Source of the DNA: JANQPA01 sp964628385
Lineage (GTDB): Bacteria > Bacteroidota > Bacteroidia > Chitinophagales > Saprospiraceae
Length of the DNA stretch: 44,401 bases
Reading direction: 5' to 3'
Assembly (NCBI GenBank): GCA_964628385.1
Contig: CAZVOD010000035.1
Location: forward strand, 1-44,401
Shown: one piece after another, positions 33,895-42,721 of the stretch
Layout: every line of letters starts with the position of its first letter
Numbering within the stretch: position 1 is the stretch's first letter
Translations under genes and position numbers: made by a program
Notes under the pieces: model-generated
Database searches by the model: none
Seen by the model: only the letters and a program-made list of their open reading frames with translations
Told to the model about the DNA's origin: nothing

Positions 33895-34548
33895 CTAATG
33901 CCAGGCTATACCGTAATCTTCTTTTAATATTTCAAACTTCCCCGAAGGTTGTTCATTGATCAACCACTTGACAAGCTTATCGCAGTAGTTATCCAAATGG
34001 GTAATCTGCTGTACACCATGCTCAACAATCGGATCTAGGGTAGTGGCCAGCAAGGTACCACCGTAGTATTCAGTCTGCCAGGTGATGATATCTCCGTCCA
34101 CATTCTTTTGAATAATCTGAGCGTGATCCGGCACTATAGTATATACGCCATGATAATGCCAAAAGGCCTGCCGGGGCGTCAAGCCATCATAGACGGGATG
34201 ATCATAATCCGTTTCAGATACAGGAGGATTACCCGGGTCTTTTACCCACCAATAATTATTAACCGGCCTATCTTCCCATTTGGCCTCCAGCCAGGTCGCC
34301 GAACTATCACCTTCCAAAAATACTTTCTTACCCTTATCCAGAAATCCATAAATAAGCGATTTATTTTTTGCGATCGCTTTATGGTTGGACTGAAAAGGAA
34401 TGGCCAGCGCTTCGTATTTAGAAAAGTCTACTTCATCAAGATCATGGACATACAGCAAATCAAAAATATGGCTGTATTTGGTGGCCTTGGCAAAAGTGTA
34501 ATGTGACCACACTCCATTAAAGATTAACCCTATTTTTTTATTTTCCAT
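33895..34548 (-). CDS. GATase1-like (ThuA-like fold) protein 2
   Basis: The 217-residue product has the flavodoxin-like pattern of class I glutamine-amidotransferase-like domains: KKIGLIFNGVWSHYTF, YEALAIPFQSNHKAI, GKKVFLEGDSSATWLEA and late FWHYHGVYTIVPDHAQI, GTLLATTLDPIVEHG. The usual GxCxG nucleophile elbow is not visible, so glutamine hydrolysis is doubtful. Its start overlaps the stop of the other GATase1-like gene by one base (TAATG). The two are distantly similar in layout, so they may form a heteromeric complex. Role in the operon unknown. Confidence 0.7.
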   Translation of the reverse strand: MENKKIGLIFNGVWSHYTFAKATKYSHIFDLLYVHDLDEVDFSKYEALAIPFQSNHKAIAKNKSLIYGFLDKGKKVFLEGDSSATWLEAKWEDRPVNNYWWVKDPGNPPVSETDYDHPVYDGLTPRQAFWHYHGVYTIVPDHAQIIQKNVDGDIITWQTEYYGGTLLATTLDPIVEHGVQQITHLDNYCDKLVKWLINEQPSGKFEILKEDYGIAWH

Positions 34549-35174
34549 TACACAAGTGCTTTTGATTGTTGAATAAAACGCAAAATCCCACGGTATAAAT
34601 TAGTCATTGCCTGATAGGCTTTGTCATCATCAGTAGTAGCGTAAGAAACATCGGCCAGCGGACCACTCGCCGAAAGGACCATCAAGCCGTTGGTCGTCTG
34701 ATCATCCACCACTACCAGTGGCCGGCCCCAGGTGTCTTCCAGAATTACGGTAGCTTCCGCTGCTGCTTCAATATAACCACAAGCCCACCAGCCACTAATG
34801 CCATGAGAAAAGGTCAAATCTTCAGCACTGAAATCTTTGGTAATACCAAAGGGATCATCTTTAATAAGATATCTGATATCTATCGTTTTCCTGGAATTAT
34901 CCATTACCCACTGATTGCCCGGAATCCAATCCGTGAACCAACCGTCAAAACAAAGAACAGTTTTGCCGGCGGCCAAAAAGTCGGCCACTTTTCTGCGAAT
35001 CCGAAATAAGGCAACGTGGTCGGTACCATTAGGAGCAATCAAAATATCATAAGGCCTAAGATCAGGATCGAAATGCTTACTGACCTCAAGAAAGTCATAA
35101 CTGATCTCGTGGTTAGATTGGTAAAGTGTCTCAATGGCTTCAATGCCATTGGAAATAACAGCTGCTTTCATCAT
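34548..35174 (-). CDS. GATase1-like (ThuA-like fold) protein 1
   Basis: The 208-residue product has MKAAVISNGIEAIETLY, YDILIAPNGTDHVALFRIRR, GKTVLCFDGWFTDWIPGN, HGISGWWACGYIEAAAEATV and GLMVLSASGPLADVSY, the layout of a GATase1-like alpha/beta domain with WxxDW after the elbow in place of the usual catalytic motif (a Cys is present in VLCFDG but the flanking pattern differs). It overlaps the radical SAM gene as ATGA and the next GATase1-like gene by one base, so all three are translationally coupled. Confidence 0.7.
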   Translation of the reverse strand: MMKAAVISNGIEAIETLYQSNHEISYDFLEVSKHFDPDLRPYDILIAPNGTDHVALFRIRRKVADFLAAGKTVLCFDGWFTDWIPGNQWVMDNSRKTIDIRYLIKDDPFGITKDFSAEDLTFSHGISGWWACGYIEAAAEATVILEDTWGRPLVVVDDQTTNGLMVLSASGPLADVSYATTDDDKAYQAMTNLYRGILRFIQQSKALV

Positions 35175-36106
35175 ACTTCTACGGTTTTAGGTTGCTTTTT
35201 TTCCATATCATAATGATTATCAAAAAATTCATCACACCACAGGCATACGTTTTTCAGCTCTCCACATCGCGCTCTGGCATGCTCCTCAGAAACGCCAATA
35301 GATTCCCCCATTTTATAGGGATCGCCTTTGTCCAACATCTGAAAAATCGGATTATCAGCCACACTCTCCAGCACATCAGCTACTTTTTCGATTCTGGCAT
35401 CTCCCAGGGGTAACTTTGTACCGGGGCAACAGGGATTAATCCGCCAAAGCTGAATAGAAATTTCTTGTGGGATACTTTCTCCTCCACTCAAAAAACCAAT
35501 AGCTCCTGAAAGGATTGCACAAAAATTATGTTCCGGATTCTGCATCCAGATATTTTTCTCCAGCGCTCTTCCCCGGGCCCAATTTCCACCGAGCCACATA
35601 TCTTCGCTCGCTCCCCAAGCTCCCCAGCTCAGGGGAAAACTGTGTAGGTAGTTTTCTTTTTTGACCAATGGCTCTTTTTCATCACCATTCACGCCTCTTG
35701 ATTCAAAAAGCTCAGCTAAAACCATCAGACGATTCCCCGCATGCTTATGATAGCGGTCAATACTGGCAATATCAAAACGCGTTACTCCTTTTTCTATTAA
35801 GGTATCGAGAATTGCTCCAGTCAACAGATCACCATTGGTTTGTAGCATGATCTGGGTTTCATTACCGTACTTTTCCTTGAGCCGATCCAGAATCATGTAG
35901 AGCTTTTTCCTTTCAGCTAGTGGCTCTCCACCCGATAAAATCAGCCGATCAATCTTATTCGGGAGGTTTTCAATAATCATCATACATTCATCTTCGCTGA
36001 TGCGACTGCCAAATGGGCCTGAAAAGTTATAGCAGTGATCGCATTTATCATTACACAACTGTGTAAATACCCAATAAACGGATTCGATATGGTTAAAATC
36101 TTTCAT
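35171..36106 (-). CDS. Radical SAM protein with SPASM-like C-terminal cysteines
   Basis: The 311-residue protein has the [4Fe-4S] motif C18-x3-C22-x2-C25 (QLCNDKCDHCYN), the SAM-binding GGEP (LILSGGEPLAERK) and MLQTNGDLLT. The C-terminal part has a further Cys set: FCAIL, NPCCPGTK, RCGELKNVCLWCDEFF, as in SPASM or twitch proteins holding auxiliary clusters, used for peptide or small-molecule modification. The reaction is unknown. Its start overlaps the ABC ATPase stop (ATGA) and its end overlaps the next gene (ATGA). This coupling makes function together with the transporter likely. Confidence 0.85.
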   Translation of the reverse strand: MKDFNHIESVYWVFTQLCNDKCDHCYNFSGPFGSRISEDECMMIIENLPNKIDRLILSGGEPLAERKKLYMILDRLKEKYGNETQIMLQTNGDLLTGAILDTLIEKGVTRFDIASIDRYHKHAGNRLMVLAELFESRGVNGDEKEPLVKKENYLHSFPLSWGAWGASEDMWLGGNWARGRALEKNIWMQNPEHNFCAILSGAIGFLSGGESIPQEISIQLWRINPCCPGTKLPLGDARIEKVADVLESVADNPIFQMLDKGDPYKMGESIGVSEEHARARCGELKNVCLWCDEFFDNHYDMEKKQPKTVEV

Positions 36107-36828
36107 GTCTTAATTTTAAATTGATTCCAAAAATTAATTTCTTCTTCTGCTCCTGATTCCGGTGCAGCAACAAATTCATTTATTGATGCATACACTTTCA
36201 ATTGGCCATCGTTCATTTTTGCAATTTGGTCTCCCATCAAAAGTGCCTCTTTTAGGTCGTGGGTGACAAATAAAGAAGTAATACTAAACTCTTTGCTAAT
36301 TGCCTTGTAGAGCAACTGCATATCATTGCGGGTTTGGGCATCCAGGCTGCCAAAAGGCTCATCCAGTAATAAAATAGCCGGATTAATGATGAGGGCTCTG
36401 CCAAAATTTACCCGCTGTTTTTGACCTCCCGATAACTGATGAGGCGCCTTGGCCAACTGTTCTTCCAAGTCAAGCTTAGCGGCCAGTTCTTCTACTTGTT
36501 TATCAATAACTTTGCGTTGTACTTTCCTGATTTTTAACCCAAATGCGAGATTATCTCTGACATTTAGGTGGGGAAAAAGTAAAGGTTCTTGGCTGAGGTA
36601 TACCACTCCCCTCTTTTGGGCCGGTAGTGCCAGCATATTTTTTCCGTTCACAGTGAAAGCACCTTTGTCGGCACTTTCCAGGCCTGCCATGATCTTTAAT
36701 ACGGTGCTTTTTCCGCTACCGGATTTTCCCAGGATGCTCAGCGTTTGCTTTTCTTCTAATTCCAGATGTAGTCCTTTGAGCACCCGCTCTTTGTCGTAGG
36801 TCTTTTCAATATTGCTGAGTTCTATCAT
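36103..36828 (-). CDS. ABC transporter ATP-binding protein (YnjD-like)
   Basis: The 241-residue protein has Walker A GKSGSGKST at 34-42, the Q-loop region YLSQEPLLF, the signature LSGGQKQR, Walker B ILLLDEP, and the H-loop SLFVTHD. It belongs to the spermidine/iron/thiamine-type importer ATPases. It overlaps the second permease gene by 4 bases upstream and the radical SAM gene by 4 downstream. With the YnjB-like binding protein it most resembles the YnjBCD transporter of E. coli, whose substrate is not known. Confidence 0.9.
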   Translation of the reverse strand: MIELSNIEKTYDKERVLKGLHLELEEKQTLSILGKSGSGKSTVLKIMAGLESADKGAFTVNGKNMLALPAQKRGVVYLSQEPLLFPHLNVRDNLAFGLKIRKVQRKVIDKQVEELAAKLDLEEQLAKAPHQLSGGQKQRVNFGRALIINPAILLLDEPFGSLDAQTRNDMQLLYKAISKEFSITSLFVTHDLKEALLMGDQIAKMNDGQLKVYASINEFVAAPESGAEEEINFWNQFKIKT

Positions 36829-37589
36829 ATCGCCGTCCTTTTTCTAAGTAAACGCTGATTAATCAGTAGAATAATCAGTACCGGAATAATCATTAAACAG
36901 GCTGACAATGCTGCCTGGTGGGGATCTGCTTCCTTTACGTAGCGCATAGTACTAACTGTCAGTGTATTGATTTTTCCGACTCCTATGAGTTGTGTCATTC
37001 CATATTCAAACCATGAAATCAGGAAGCACTGTACCAGGCTTAGGAGGAGCCAGGGTTTGGCCATTGGAAAAAGTATTTCCCGATTGACTTGTTGTAGATT
37101 AGCTCCGAGGCTGTAAGCCTGAAAAGCCAGTTGTCTGAGCCGCTCTGTCCAAAATGTCGAAAGTAGTAAAACGCTGTAGGGCAGTATAAAAAATGCCTGG
37201 GCTATCATGACGCCCGCCACGGTGCCAGTGAGCCCCCATCTGACAAAATAAAATTGCAGCATAGCTCCCAAGATGACTGGCGCTATCAGGTAGGGATAAA
37301 ATGCTAGTTGAATCCAACTGCTTTTCCTTAATTCAAACAACAAAAATTTGGAAATAAAATAGCCGAAAGCGGTAGCTGTAACTGCCAAAGTACCGGAAAT
37401 AAATAAGGATAGCCCAAAACTGGCTGGCAATGCAGCATTTCCCGTAAATAAACCACCCCATACTTTTCCGGTAAATCGAGCATCCAACAAATCAGGAAAA
37501 GTCCATACCGATACTACGGAAAGGTAAATAATGCTGATCAAAGGCAGCGCAACAAAAAGTGGAACGATATATCTGCTCAGTATCTTCAA
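36825..37589 (-). CDS. ABC transporter permease 2
   Basis: The 254-residue protein has six or so hydrophobic segments (VPLFVALPLISIIYLSVVS, LFISGTLAVTATAFGYFI, LIAPVILGAMLQFYFVRW, ILFPMAKPWLLLSLVQCFL) and a cytoplasmic EAA-loop-like stretch (AYSLGANLQQVNREILFPMA). It starts with TTG overlapping the stop of permease 1 as TTGA; no ATG is nearby. Inner-membrane channel subunit, heterodimer with permease 1. Confidence 0.85.
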   Translation of the reverse strand: MKILSRYIVPLFVALPLISIIYLSVVSVWTFPDLLDARFTGKVWGGLFTGNAALPASFGLSLFISGTLAVTATAFGYFISKFLLFELRKSSWIQLAFYPYLIAPVILGAMLQFYFVRWGLTGTVAGVMIAQAFFILPYSVLLLSTFWTERLRQLAFQAYSLGANLQQVNREILFPMAKPWLLLSLVQCFLISWFEYGMTQLIGVGKINTLTVSTMRYVKEADPHQAALSACLMIIPVLIILLINQRLLRKRTAI

Positions 37590-38425
37590 ATCAAATTTAT
37601 GGCTTTTTTCCTGACAAATAACGATACCACCAACAATACAAATACCGTATACAATACTGCCGTAGCATGAGCCACAGGAATATCATTGAGATTGTATCGG
37701 GTTAGTTTTTCGGTAATAAAAATAGTAACAGGCCGCTGCGTACTTTGGCCCAAAATAATCGGCACTTCGTAGGTGCCCAGTAAAAAAATCCCGTACAGCC
37801 AAATGACCGATTGAGTCCTTGATAATAACATGGGCGTATAGATGCGCCTAAAAAATTGCCACCGGGTGCTACCCAGCGTAAAAGCCGACTGAAGCAGCGC
37901 CGCCATCCGCTCTTTTTTATTTTGTTCTATAAAAAGAAGAGTAAATAATGGAAAAACAATAAACACATGGGCAGTGATAATCCCGGCGCTCCAATAATCG
38001 TTGACCATACGCGGAAACTGCTCAATCCCAGAAGTGATACCAAGCTGATAGGCGAGCCGCGACAGGATTCCCCCCGGACTCAAGATATAAAACCAGGCGA
38101 ACCCGGCAATCAGAGGAGGAAAAAGCAATGGCACAACCAGGCTTTTATAAGCTACTCCCCTCTTGGTGTACCTTACATACTGCCATGAAACAGCCAGCGC
38201 AAGTGCCAGTGTAAGCAACAAGGACATTATCGTTAGCCAGCTGCTGTACCACAAGCTATTCAAGGCATCACTGCTGCTAAACAGCTTTTGCCAGTGCTCC
38301 AGGGTGAACCCCTCATTGAGCAGGCCGATCAATCCCAGACTGTAAAGCAGGGAATACCCCAGGCCCATCAGCAGAGGTGCCAGCGTTACGAAGGCATAAA
38401 GCGATATGGTCAGGTATTTACGCAC
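37586..38425 (-). CDS. ABC transporter permease 1
   Basis: The 279-residue protein has multiple membrane segments (LTISLYAFVTLAPLLMGLGY, WLTIMSLLLTLALALAVSW, LVVPLLFPPLIAGFAWFYIL, ATAVLYTVFVLLVVSLFV) and the EAA-type loop (AFTLGSTRWQFFRRIYTPML). It starts with GTG directly after the stop of the binding-protein gene. E. coli YnjC is a single fused permease of about the combined size of these two proteins, so here the same permease pair is split. Confidence 0.85.
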   Translation of the reverse strand: MRKYLTISLYAFVTLAPLLMGLGYSLLYSLGLIGLLNEGFTLEHWQKLFSSSDALNSLWYSSWLTIMSLLLTLALALAVSWQYVRYTKRGVAYKSLVVPLLFPPLIAGFAWFYILSPGGILSRLAYQLGITSGIEQFPRMVNDYWSAGIITAHVFIVFPLFTLLFIEQNKKERMAALLQSAFTLGSTRWQFFRRIYTPMLLSRTQSVIWLYGIFLLGTYEVPIILGQSTQRPVTIFITEKLTRYNLNDIPVAHATAVLYTVFVLLVVSLFVRKKAINLI

Positions 38426-39646
38426 TTATTGTTCCATTACTTTTTTTCTAAAATCATCAAAGATACGGATCATATATTCCGGTGCCGGTTCCATGAGCGC
38501 TTTCTCCTGAATTTCGGAGCGCTTTGGAGCGTAGGTTCTTCCCGGAATAGAGGCAAACTTCTCTTGCCATTCCTGCGGTAGTTTTTCTACAGACAGGATG
38601 GTGCCATCGCCCCACACAGCTGGCTGCATTTTTTGCCACTGGGCCTGCGGTGAAATCATGAAGTTGATCACCGCCATGGCGGCAGCTTTCCTGGCCGAAT
38701 GCTTGACAATGCCCAAATAGTGGGAATTCTGGATCGTTCCCATAGCTGGTACATAAGCCCGGCTACTTCCAGGAAATACCCCCTGGTTAATTTTGTTGTC
38801 TACTTCTGCATCATTATTACTCATCGTAAAATAAATTTCGCCGTTAGTAAACAATTGATGCGTCATCGCCAGAGAATTAGGAAAAGTCTCCCCATTATTC
38901 CAAAAATAAGGCTTTATGCGATTGACATAATCCCACAGCTGACGGCTGTACTTCTCATATAGCGCTTCGTCAAATGCTCCTTCAATAGCTTGCTGGCCTC
39001 CAGCCATGTGAATAAGCCAGGACTTTAGCAGCGTCATTCCGGTGAATTCATTGCTGATTGTGAACTTACCGGGATTTTCCCTGACCCAGTTTTCCCACTC
39101 TTCCAGGTTGGAAGGCGGATCATTTACTTTTTCTGAATTATAAATCAACGCCAGTTGTACATTCCCCCATGGACATTCATACCCATCAATAGGCTGCTGA
39201 AAATCATAGGAAATAAAAGGGTTATCCCAGTTGATATACTGACTATTGGGCAGTTGGTCAACAAAGGGACCGTAAAGCCCCTTGATTTGACGGAGCTGAT
39301 AAAATGTCTCTCCGTTGATCCACATCATATCCACCTGGCTTTCCTGTTGGCCTGCCTCCATTTCTGTCATCAGCGTACTTACGATGGTGTTGCCCTGCCC
39401 ATCGACCACCTTGAGGTCGATATCATACTTATCTTTTACACCGGGTACCACAAAGGTCGCAATGTACTCATTGATCAATGGATCGCCCTGCCACATCATA
39501 AAAGTCAGAGCTGTTCCCCGAGCTTTTTTTTCTATCTCCTCCCAGCTCAGTTCTCGAAGGTTCTCCTGACTTTCCTGTTGGCCATCCTGGCTGCTGCAGG
39601 CTGCAATGACAAAAAAGATAATGATAATCCAAAATAATCTTTTCAT
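38426..39646 (-). CDS. YnjB-like ABC transporter substrate-binding lipoprotein
   Basis: The ATG at 39646 (MKRLFWIIIIFFVIAACSS) gives a lipoprotein signal, with Cys-18 as lipidation site; a TTG at 39655 is the less likely start. The 406-residue protein matches the YnjB family: ELSWEEIEKKARGTALTFMM, VDMMWINGETFYQLRQIKGL, CPWGNVQLALIYNS, MTLLKSWLIHMAGG, ARKAAAMAVINFMISPQAQW and QPAVWGDGTILSVEKLPQEW. It should sit in the periplasm, tethered to a membrane, and hand a ligand to the permeases. The ligand is unknown, also for E. coli YnjB. Confidence 0.85.
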   Translation of the reverse strand: MKRLFWIIIIFFVIAACSSQDGQQESQENLRELSWEEIEKKARGTALTFMMWQGDPLINEYIATFVVPGVKDKYDIDLKVVDGQGNTIVSTLMTEMEAGQQESQVDMMWINGETFYQLRQIKGLYGPFVDQLPNSQYINWDNPFISYDFQQPIDGYECPWGNVQLALIYNSEKVNDPPSNLEEWENWVRENPGKFTISNEFTGMTLLKSWLIHMAGGQQAIEGAFDEALYEKYSRQLWDYVNRIKPYFWNNGETFPNSLAMTHQLFTNGEIYFTMSNNDAEVDNKINQGVFPGSSRAYVPAMGTIQNSHYLGIVKHSARKAAAMAVINFMISPQAQWQKMQPAVWGDGTILSVEKLPQEWQEKFASIPGRTYAPKRSEIQEKALMEPAPEYMIRIFDDFRKKVMEQ

Positions 39647-39664
39647 ATACTTCAAATTTGTTAG

Positions 39665-39727
39665 ACCTGACAGGTAGCTACAAACTCAAATATATCAGCT
39701 TAATGACGGATCATGGAGTTTGTAGCT
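39665..39727 (-). promoter_or_regulatory. Intergenic hairpin between the receptor and transporter genes
   Basis: A perfect 12-bp inverted repeat (AGCTACAAACTC at 39676-39687; complement at 39716-39727) spans most of the 93-base gap between the TonB receptor stop and the binding-protein start, with ACCTG-a-CAGGT palindrome at 39665-39675 next to it. On the minus strand it is not followed by a T-run, so it may act as an mRNA-stabilising or attenuating structure that sets the ratio of receptor to transporter. The T-run on the plus-strand side is noted but no plus-strand gene precedes it. Confidence 0.5.
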
Positions 39728-39739
39728 TTTTTCTCCTGC

Positions 39740-42721
39740 CTAGAATAAATATCTTGCAGAAAACTGAAACTGCCTTGGTGGTGCAGCATTTCTTCTCACT
39801 AACAATCCAGAGCTAGCCGGGCCCACCTGAATCTGATTGGATTGGGTGGCATTATTGGAATACCCACTCAGGTTCTCTGCATTGAATACATTAAATACCT
39901 GAGTACCCAGCTCGATTTGATTGTCCCCTACCGGAATGCGATAAAAAATACTCACATCAAAAGTGTTAGACCATGGTAGTCTATCGCTGTTACGGCTTTC
40001 TCCCGGCTGCCGATCACTGTTGCCCACATAAGCATCACCAAAAGCCCGGCCATCGCCATTAAGGTCAGTAGTGCCAAAAATGGTGGCATCCGGTATACGA
40101 TTGATAGGCTGCCCGCTCTGCAGTAAAGCTGCCAGCGTGATAGTCAGGTTATCCGATGGGTAGTAATTCACAATACCGTTGATCAAGTGACGGCGGTCAT
40201 TGATAGACGGGCCCCATTCTGCCTCAAAATCATTGCTGTCCATAGCGCGGAAGTTGATATCTTCCGTGTTGTTTTCCAGATACGACAGTGTATACATCAA
40301 GCGATAAGCAAAATCATCATCGCCTTTATCCTTTTGAAGCGTAAAATTCAAGGCGTAGTAATTGGAGCGACCTTCCGTTTCGGTGGTGATAATATTTCTG
40401 GCTACTCCACGCAGCGTATCTCCATTAATGAGTGCATAAGCTCCCTGATTATCCGTAAAAATAGGAATGGGACGTGTCGCATCCGCCTCCGCTGGTGTTC
40501 TCACCACTATATTATTAGGATCTATCGGATAGGGAGCCGGTGCATTAAGGTTATTGATTCGAAATAAATTGTGCGAGCGGTTGTGCATAGCGTCCACATA
40601 AAAAATAGTATTCTCATTCAGTTTCTGCTGATAGCCAACCATAAACTGATGGCTGTACGGATTATCATAACCATTGGGATTGAGAATCCGTAGTTCATTT
40701 TGGAAAATATCTTCGCGCTGTTCTTGCAATTCAGCGGCATTAGGCCCTGCCAGATAGGTAGCACTAGGCACATTTCCCACTAAATTCCCTTCATTAGTTA
40801 CTGCATCAATATCGGTGCTCTCATCAAGAATCCCCTGACGTATCAGCTCCTGAAGCTGGGCCTGATAGTCGGCCGAATTAGAATTGAATTGTAAAGCATC
40901 ACTGTATACTGCATATAAGATCTTATCGTAATAAATCCCGTAGCCAGCGCGCAGAGAAGCATTTTCATTCAACTTATAATTGGCACTCAAACGCGGTGCT
41001 ATATTGTTCAAATCACCTTCCGCTCCTCCGCCTTTTGATAAGTTATCATAGTCATACCTCAAACCGATGTTCAAATTCAACCGATTAGATACAGACCACT
41101 GATCTTCCAAATAGACGCTGAAGATGTTTTGACGCTGGCCAAAAGAATTGGGACGTAACTCAACACCGTAATTCAAAACCGCTACGGATGTAGGAATATC
41201 CTGCGGTGTAATATTACTGCCAAAACCTCTGAGCTGATTTAACTCTTCCTGATTGAGCTGTATTAGATAGCTACCATTAGGGTTCCCCCCACCAAATAAT
41301 TCAAAATCAGAAGTCTTAAACTGCAAACCAGCTTTTAAACGGTGGTTATTAAGGTAAAAAGTGAATTTCTGCTGAACTACGTAAGTATCTTCCCGGTCGT
41401 CAAATACAAAACCTGGATGACCCAGAAATGCCAAATTGACTCCTGAAGGATCCAATACAGTCACATCTGGATTATCACCCTGTGGGTCGGCGTAGTCCCA
41501 GCGAAAAGAGCCATAAAGAAAATTAGCCTCGTAGGTAAAGTTTTTACTCAAATACGTATTCTTCAAAGCTATATTTAAAGAGTTGCGCTCTTGTTGATTA
41601 CCGGCAGAAGGCAAGGTAGAACCTCCTTCAAGACCACCTCCCTGACGCTCAATATTAACGAGGCCAGTATTAATGCGCAAAGAAGAACGGAACTTATCCG
41701 TCCAGTTCTGATCGATCTTACCCGATAGGTAAGTGAAGGTGTTGGTCCCGGGTACGGTTTCATTAATATTGAGCTGCGGAATATTAAGCAGGTTATCTTT
41801 CAGGTCTGTAGTGTGTTCTACATTCAGGAAGTAAAAGGTCTTATCCTTGACCAATGCCCCACCAATGCCAAATCCTACTTGGTGACGCTGGAAACCATCT
41901 TTTACCTGATTACCAGATAAATCTCGCTGTGCAAAAGGAGAAGCCGCATCTATTACCGGACCGGGCCTGGTGACGTAAAAGACTTCACCACTTGTTTCAT
42001 TGGTACCGGATTTGGTAGTGATATTGATAATCCCGTTGGAAGTCAGGCCATGTTCTGCGCTAAAATTATTAGTCAGTGCCGTAATGTTTTTTGTAAAACC
42101 AATGGGCATCGCAAAACGCTGCCCCCCCAGAAAGTTCTCATTATTGTCCAAACCATCAATCTGATAGTTGGTATACAGCGCATTAGCGCCATTAATAGCT
42201 ACATTAGGGGCTTCCGGAAAGAAACCCGTCGCCTGAGTGATATTGGGCAATCGAAACAAAACCCTCGTTATATCCCGACCTTCTACAGGTAGCTCAACAA
42301 TTTCTTTGGCTTTTAGCTCCGAAGTCACCTCTGCATCGATAGCGTTGATCGATTGATACTCGCCCGCAGTTACTGTTATGGCATCGATGAACAAGGTCTC
42401 CTCACTCAGTACAATAGTAATCGTTTTAGTTTTATTAGAAATTAGCGAAATATTTCTAAGCGTTTGAGGTTGGTAAAATGTTCCGCCCTGCACTTCAATG
42501 GTATATAATCCGGAAGTAGACAGGCCGTCCAGTTGCACCTTTCCCCTTTCTCCAGAAGCCGTCTCTCTTTTGAAACCGATCTGAGAGTTGGTAACAATAA
42601 CAGCTTGAAAAGCTACTGGATTTTGTACACTATCCAGTAGCGTGATTTCCATAGACGCCTGTGACCTGGCCGTCAAAACCAAAGCAAACATTAATAAACT
42701 TGTAGAAATTACTTTTTTCAT
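39740..42721 (-). CDS. Oar-like TonB-dependent outer-membrane receptor
   Basis: The 993-residue product has a signal peptide (MKKVISTSLLMFALVLTARSQ), an N-terminal carboxypeptidase-regulatory-like beta domain (about 22-110), a plug domain (about 130-245; VELPVEGRDITRVLFRLPNI, NYQIDGLDNNENFLGG, GIINITTKSGTNETSG) and a long 22-strand-type barrel ending FQFSARYLF with a terminal Phe. This is the Oar-like/CarboxypepD_reg family, without a SusD partner nearby. The ABC system starts 93 bases downstream on the same strand, so the receptor probably brings the same ligand across the outer membrane (inference). Confidence 0.9.
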   Translation of the reverse strand: MKKVISTSLLMFALVLTARSQASMEITLLDSVQNPVAFQAVIVTNSQIGFKRETASGERGKVQLDGLSTSGLYTIEVQGGTFYQPQTLRNISLISNKTKTITIVLSEETLFIDAITVTAGEYQSINAIDAEVTSELKAKEIVELPVEGRDITRVLFRLPNITQATGFFPEAPNVAINGANALYTNYQIDGLDNNENFLGGQRFAMPIGFTKNITALTNNFSAEHGLTSNGIINITTKSGTNETSGEVFYVTRPGPVIDAASPFAQRDLSGNQVKDGFQRHQVGFGIGGALVKDKTFYFLNVEHTTDLKDNLLNIPQLNINETVPGTNTFTYLSGKIDQNWTDKFRSSLRINTGLVNIERQGGGLEGGSTLPSAGNQQERNSLNIALKNTYLSKNFTYEANFLYGSFRWDYADPQGDNPDVTVLDPSGVNLAFLGHPGFVFDDREDTYVVQQKFTFYLNNHRLKAGLQFKTSDFELFGGGNPNGSYLIQLNQEELNQLRGFGSNITPQDIPTSVAVLNYGVELRPNSFGQRQNIFSVYLEDQWSVSNRLNLNIGLRYDYDNLSKGGGAEGDLNNIAPRLSANYKLNENASLRAGYGIYYDKILYAVYSDALQFNSNSADYQAQLQELIRQGILDESTDIDAVTNEGNLVGNVPSATYLAGPNAAELQEQREDIFQNELRILNPNGYDNPYSHQFMVGYQQKLNENTIFYVDAMHNRSHNLFRINNLNAPAPYPIDPNNIVVRTPAEADATRPIPIFTDNQGAYALINGDTLRGVARNIITTETEGRSNYYALNFTLQKDKGDDDFAYRLMYTLSYLENNTEDINFRAMDSNDFEAEWGPSINDRRHLINGIVNYYPSDNLTITLAALLQSGQPINRIPDATIFGTTDLNGDGRAFGDAYVGNSDRQPGESRNSDRLPWSNTFDVSIFYRIPVGDNQIELGTQVFNVFNAENLSGYSNNATQSNQIQVGPASSGLLVRRNAAPPRQFQFSARYLF

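Noticed and set aside
38426..39646. Assignment of the binding protein to iron(III) or thiamine uptake.
   Set aside because: The ATPase and permeases alone would allow it, but the binding protein follows YnjB motifs rather than FbpA or ThiB ones.
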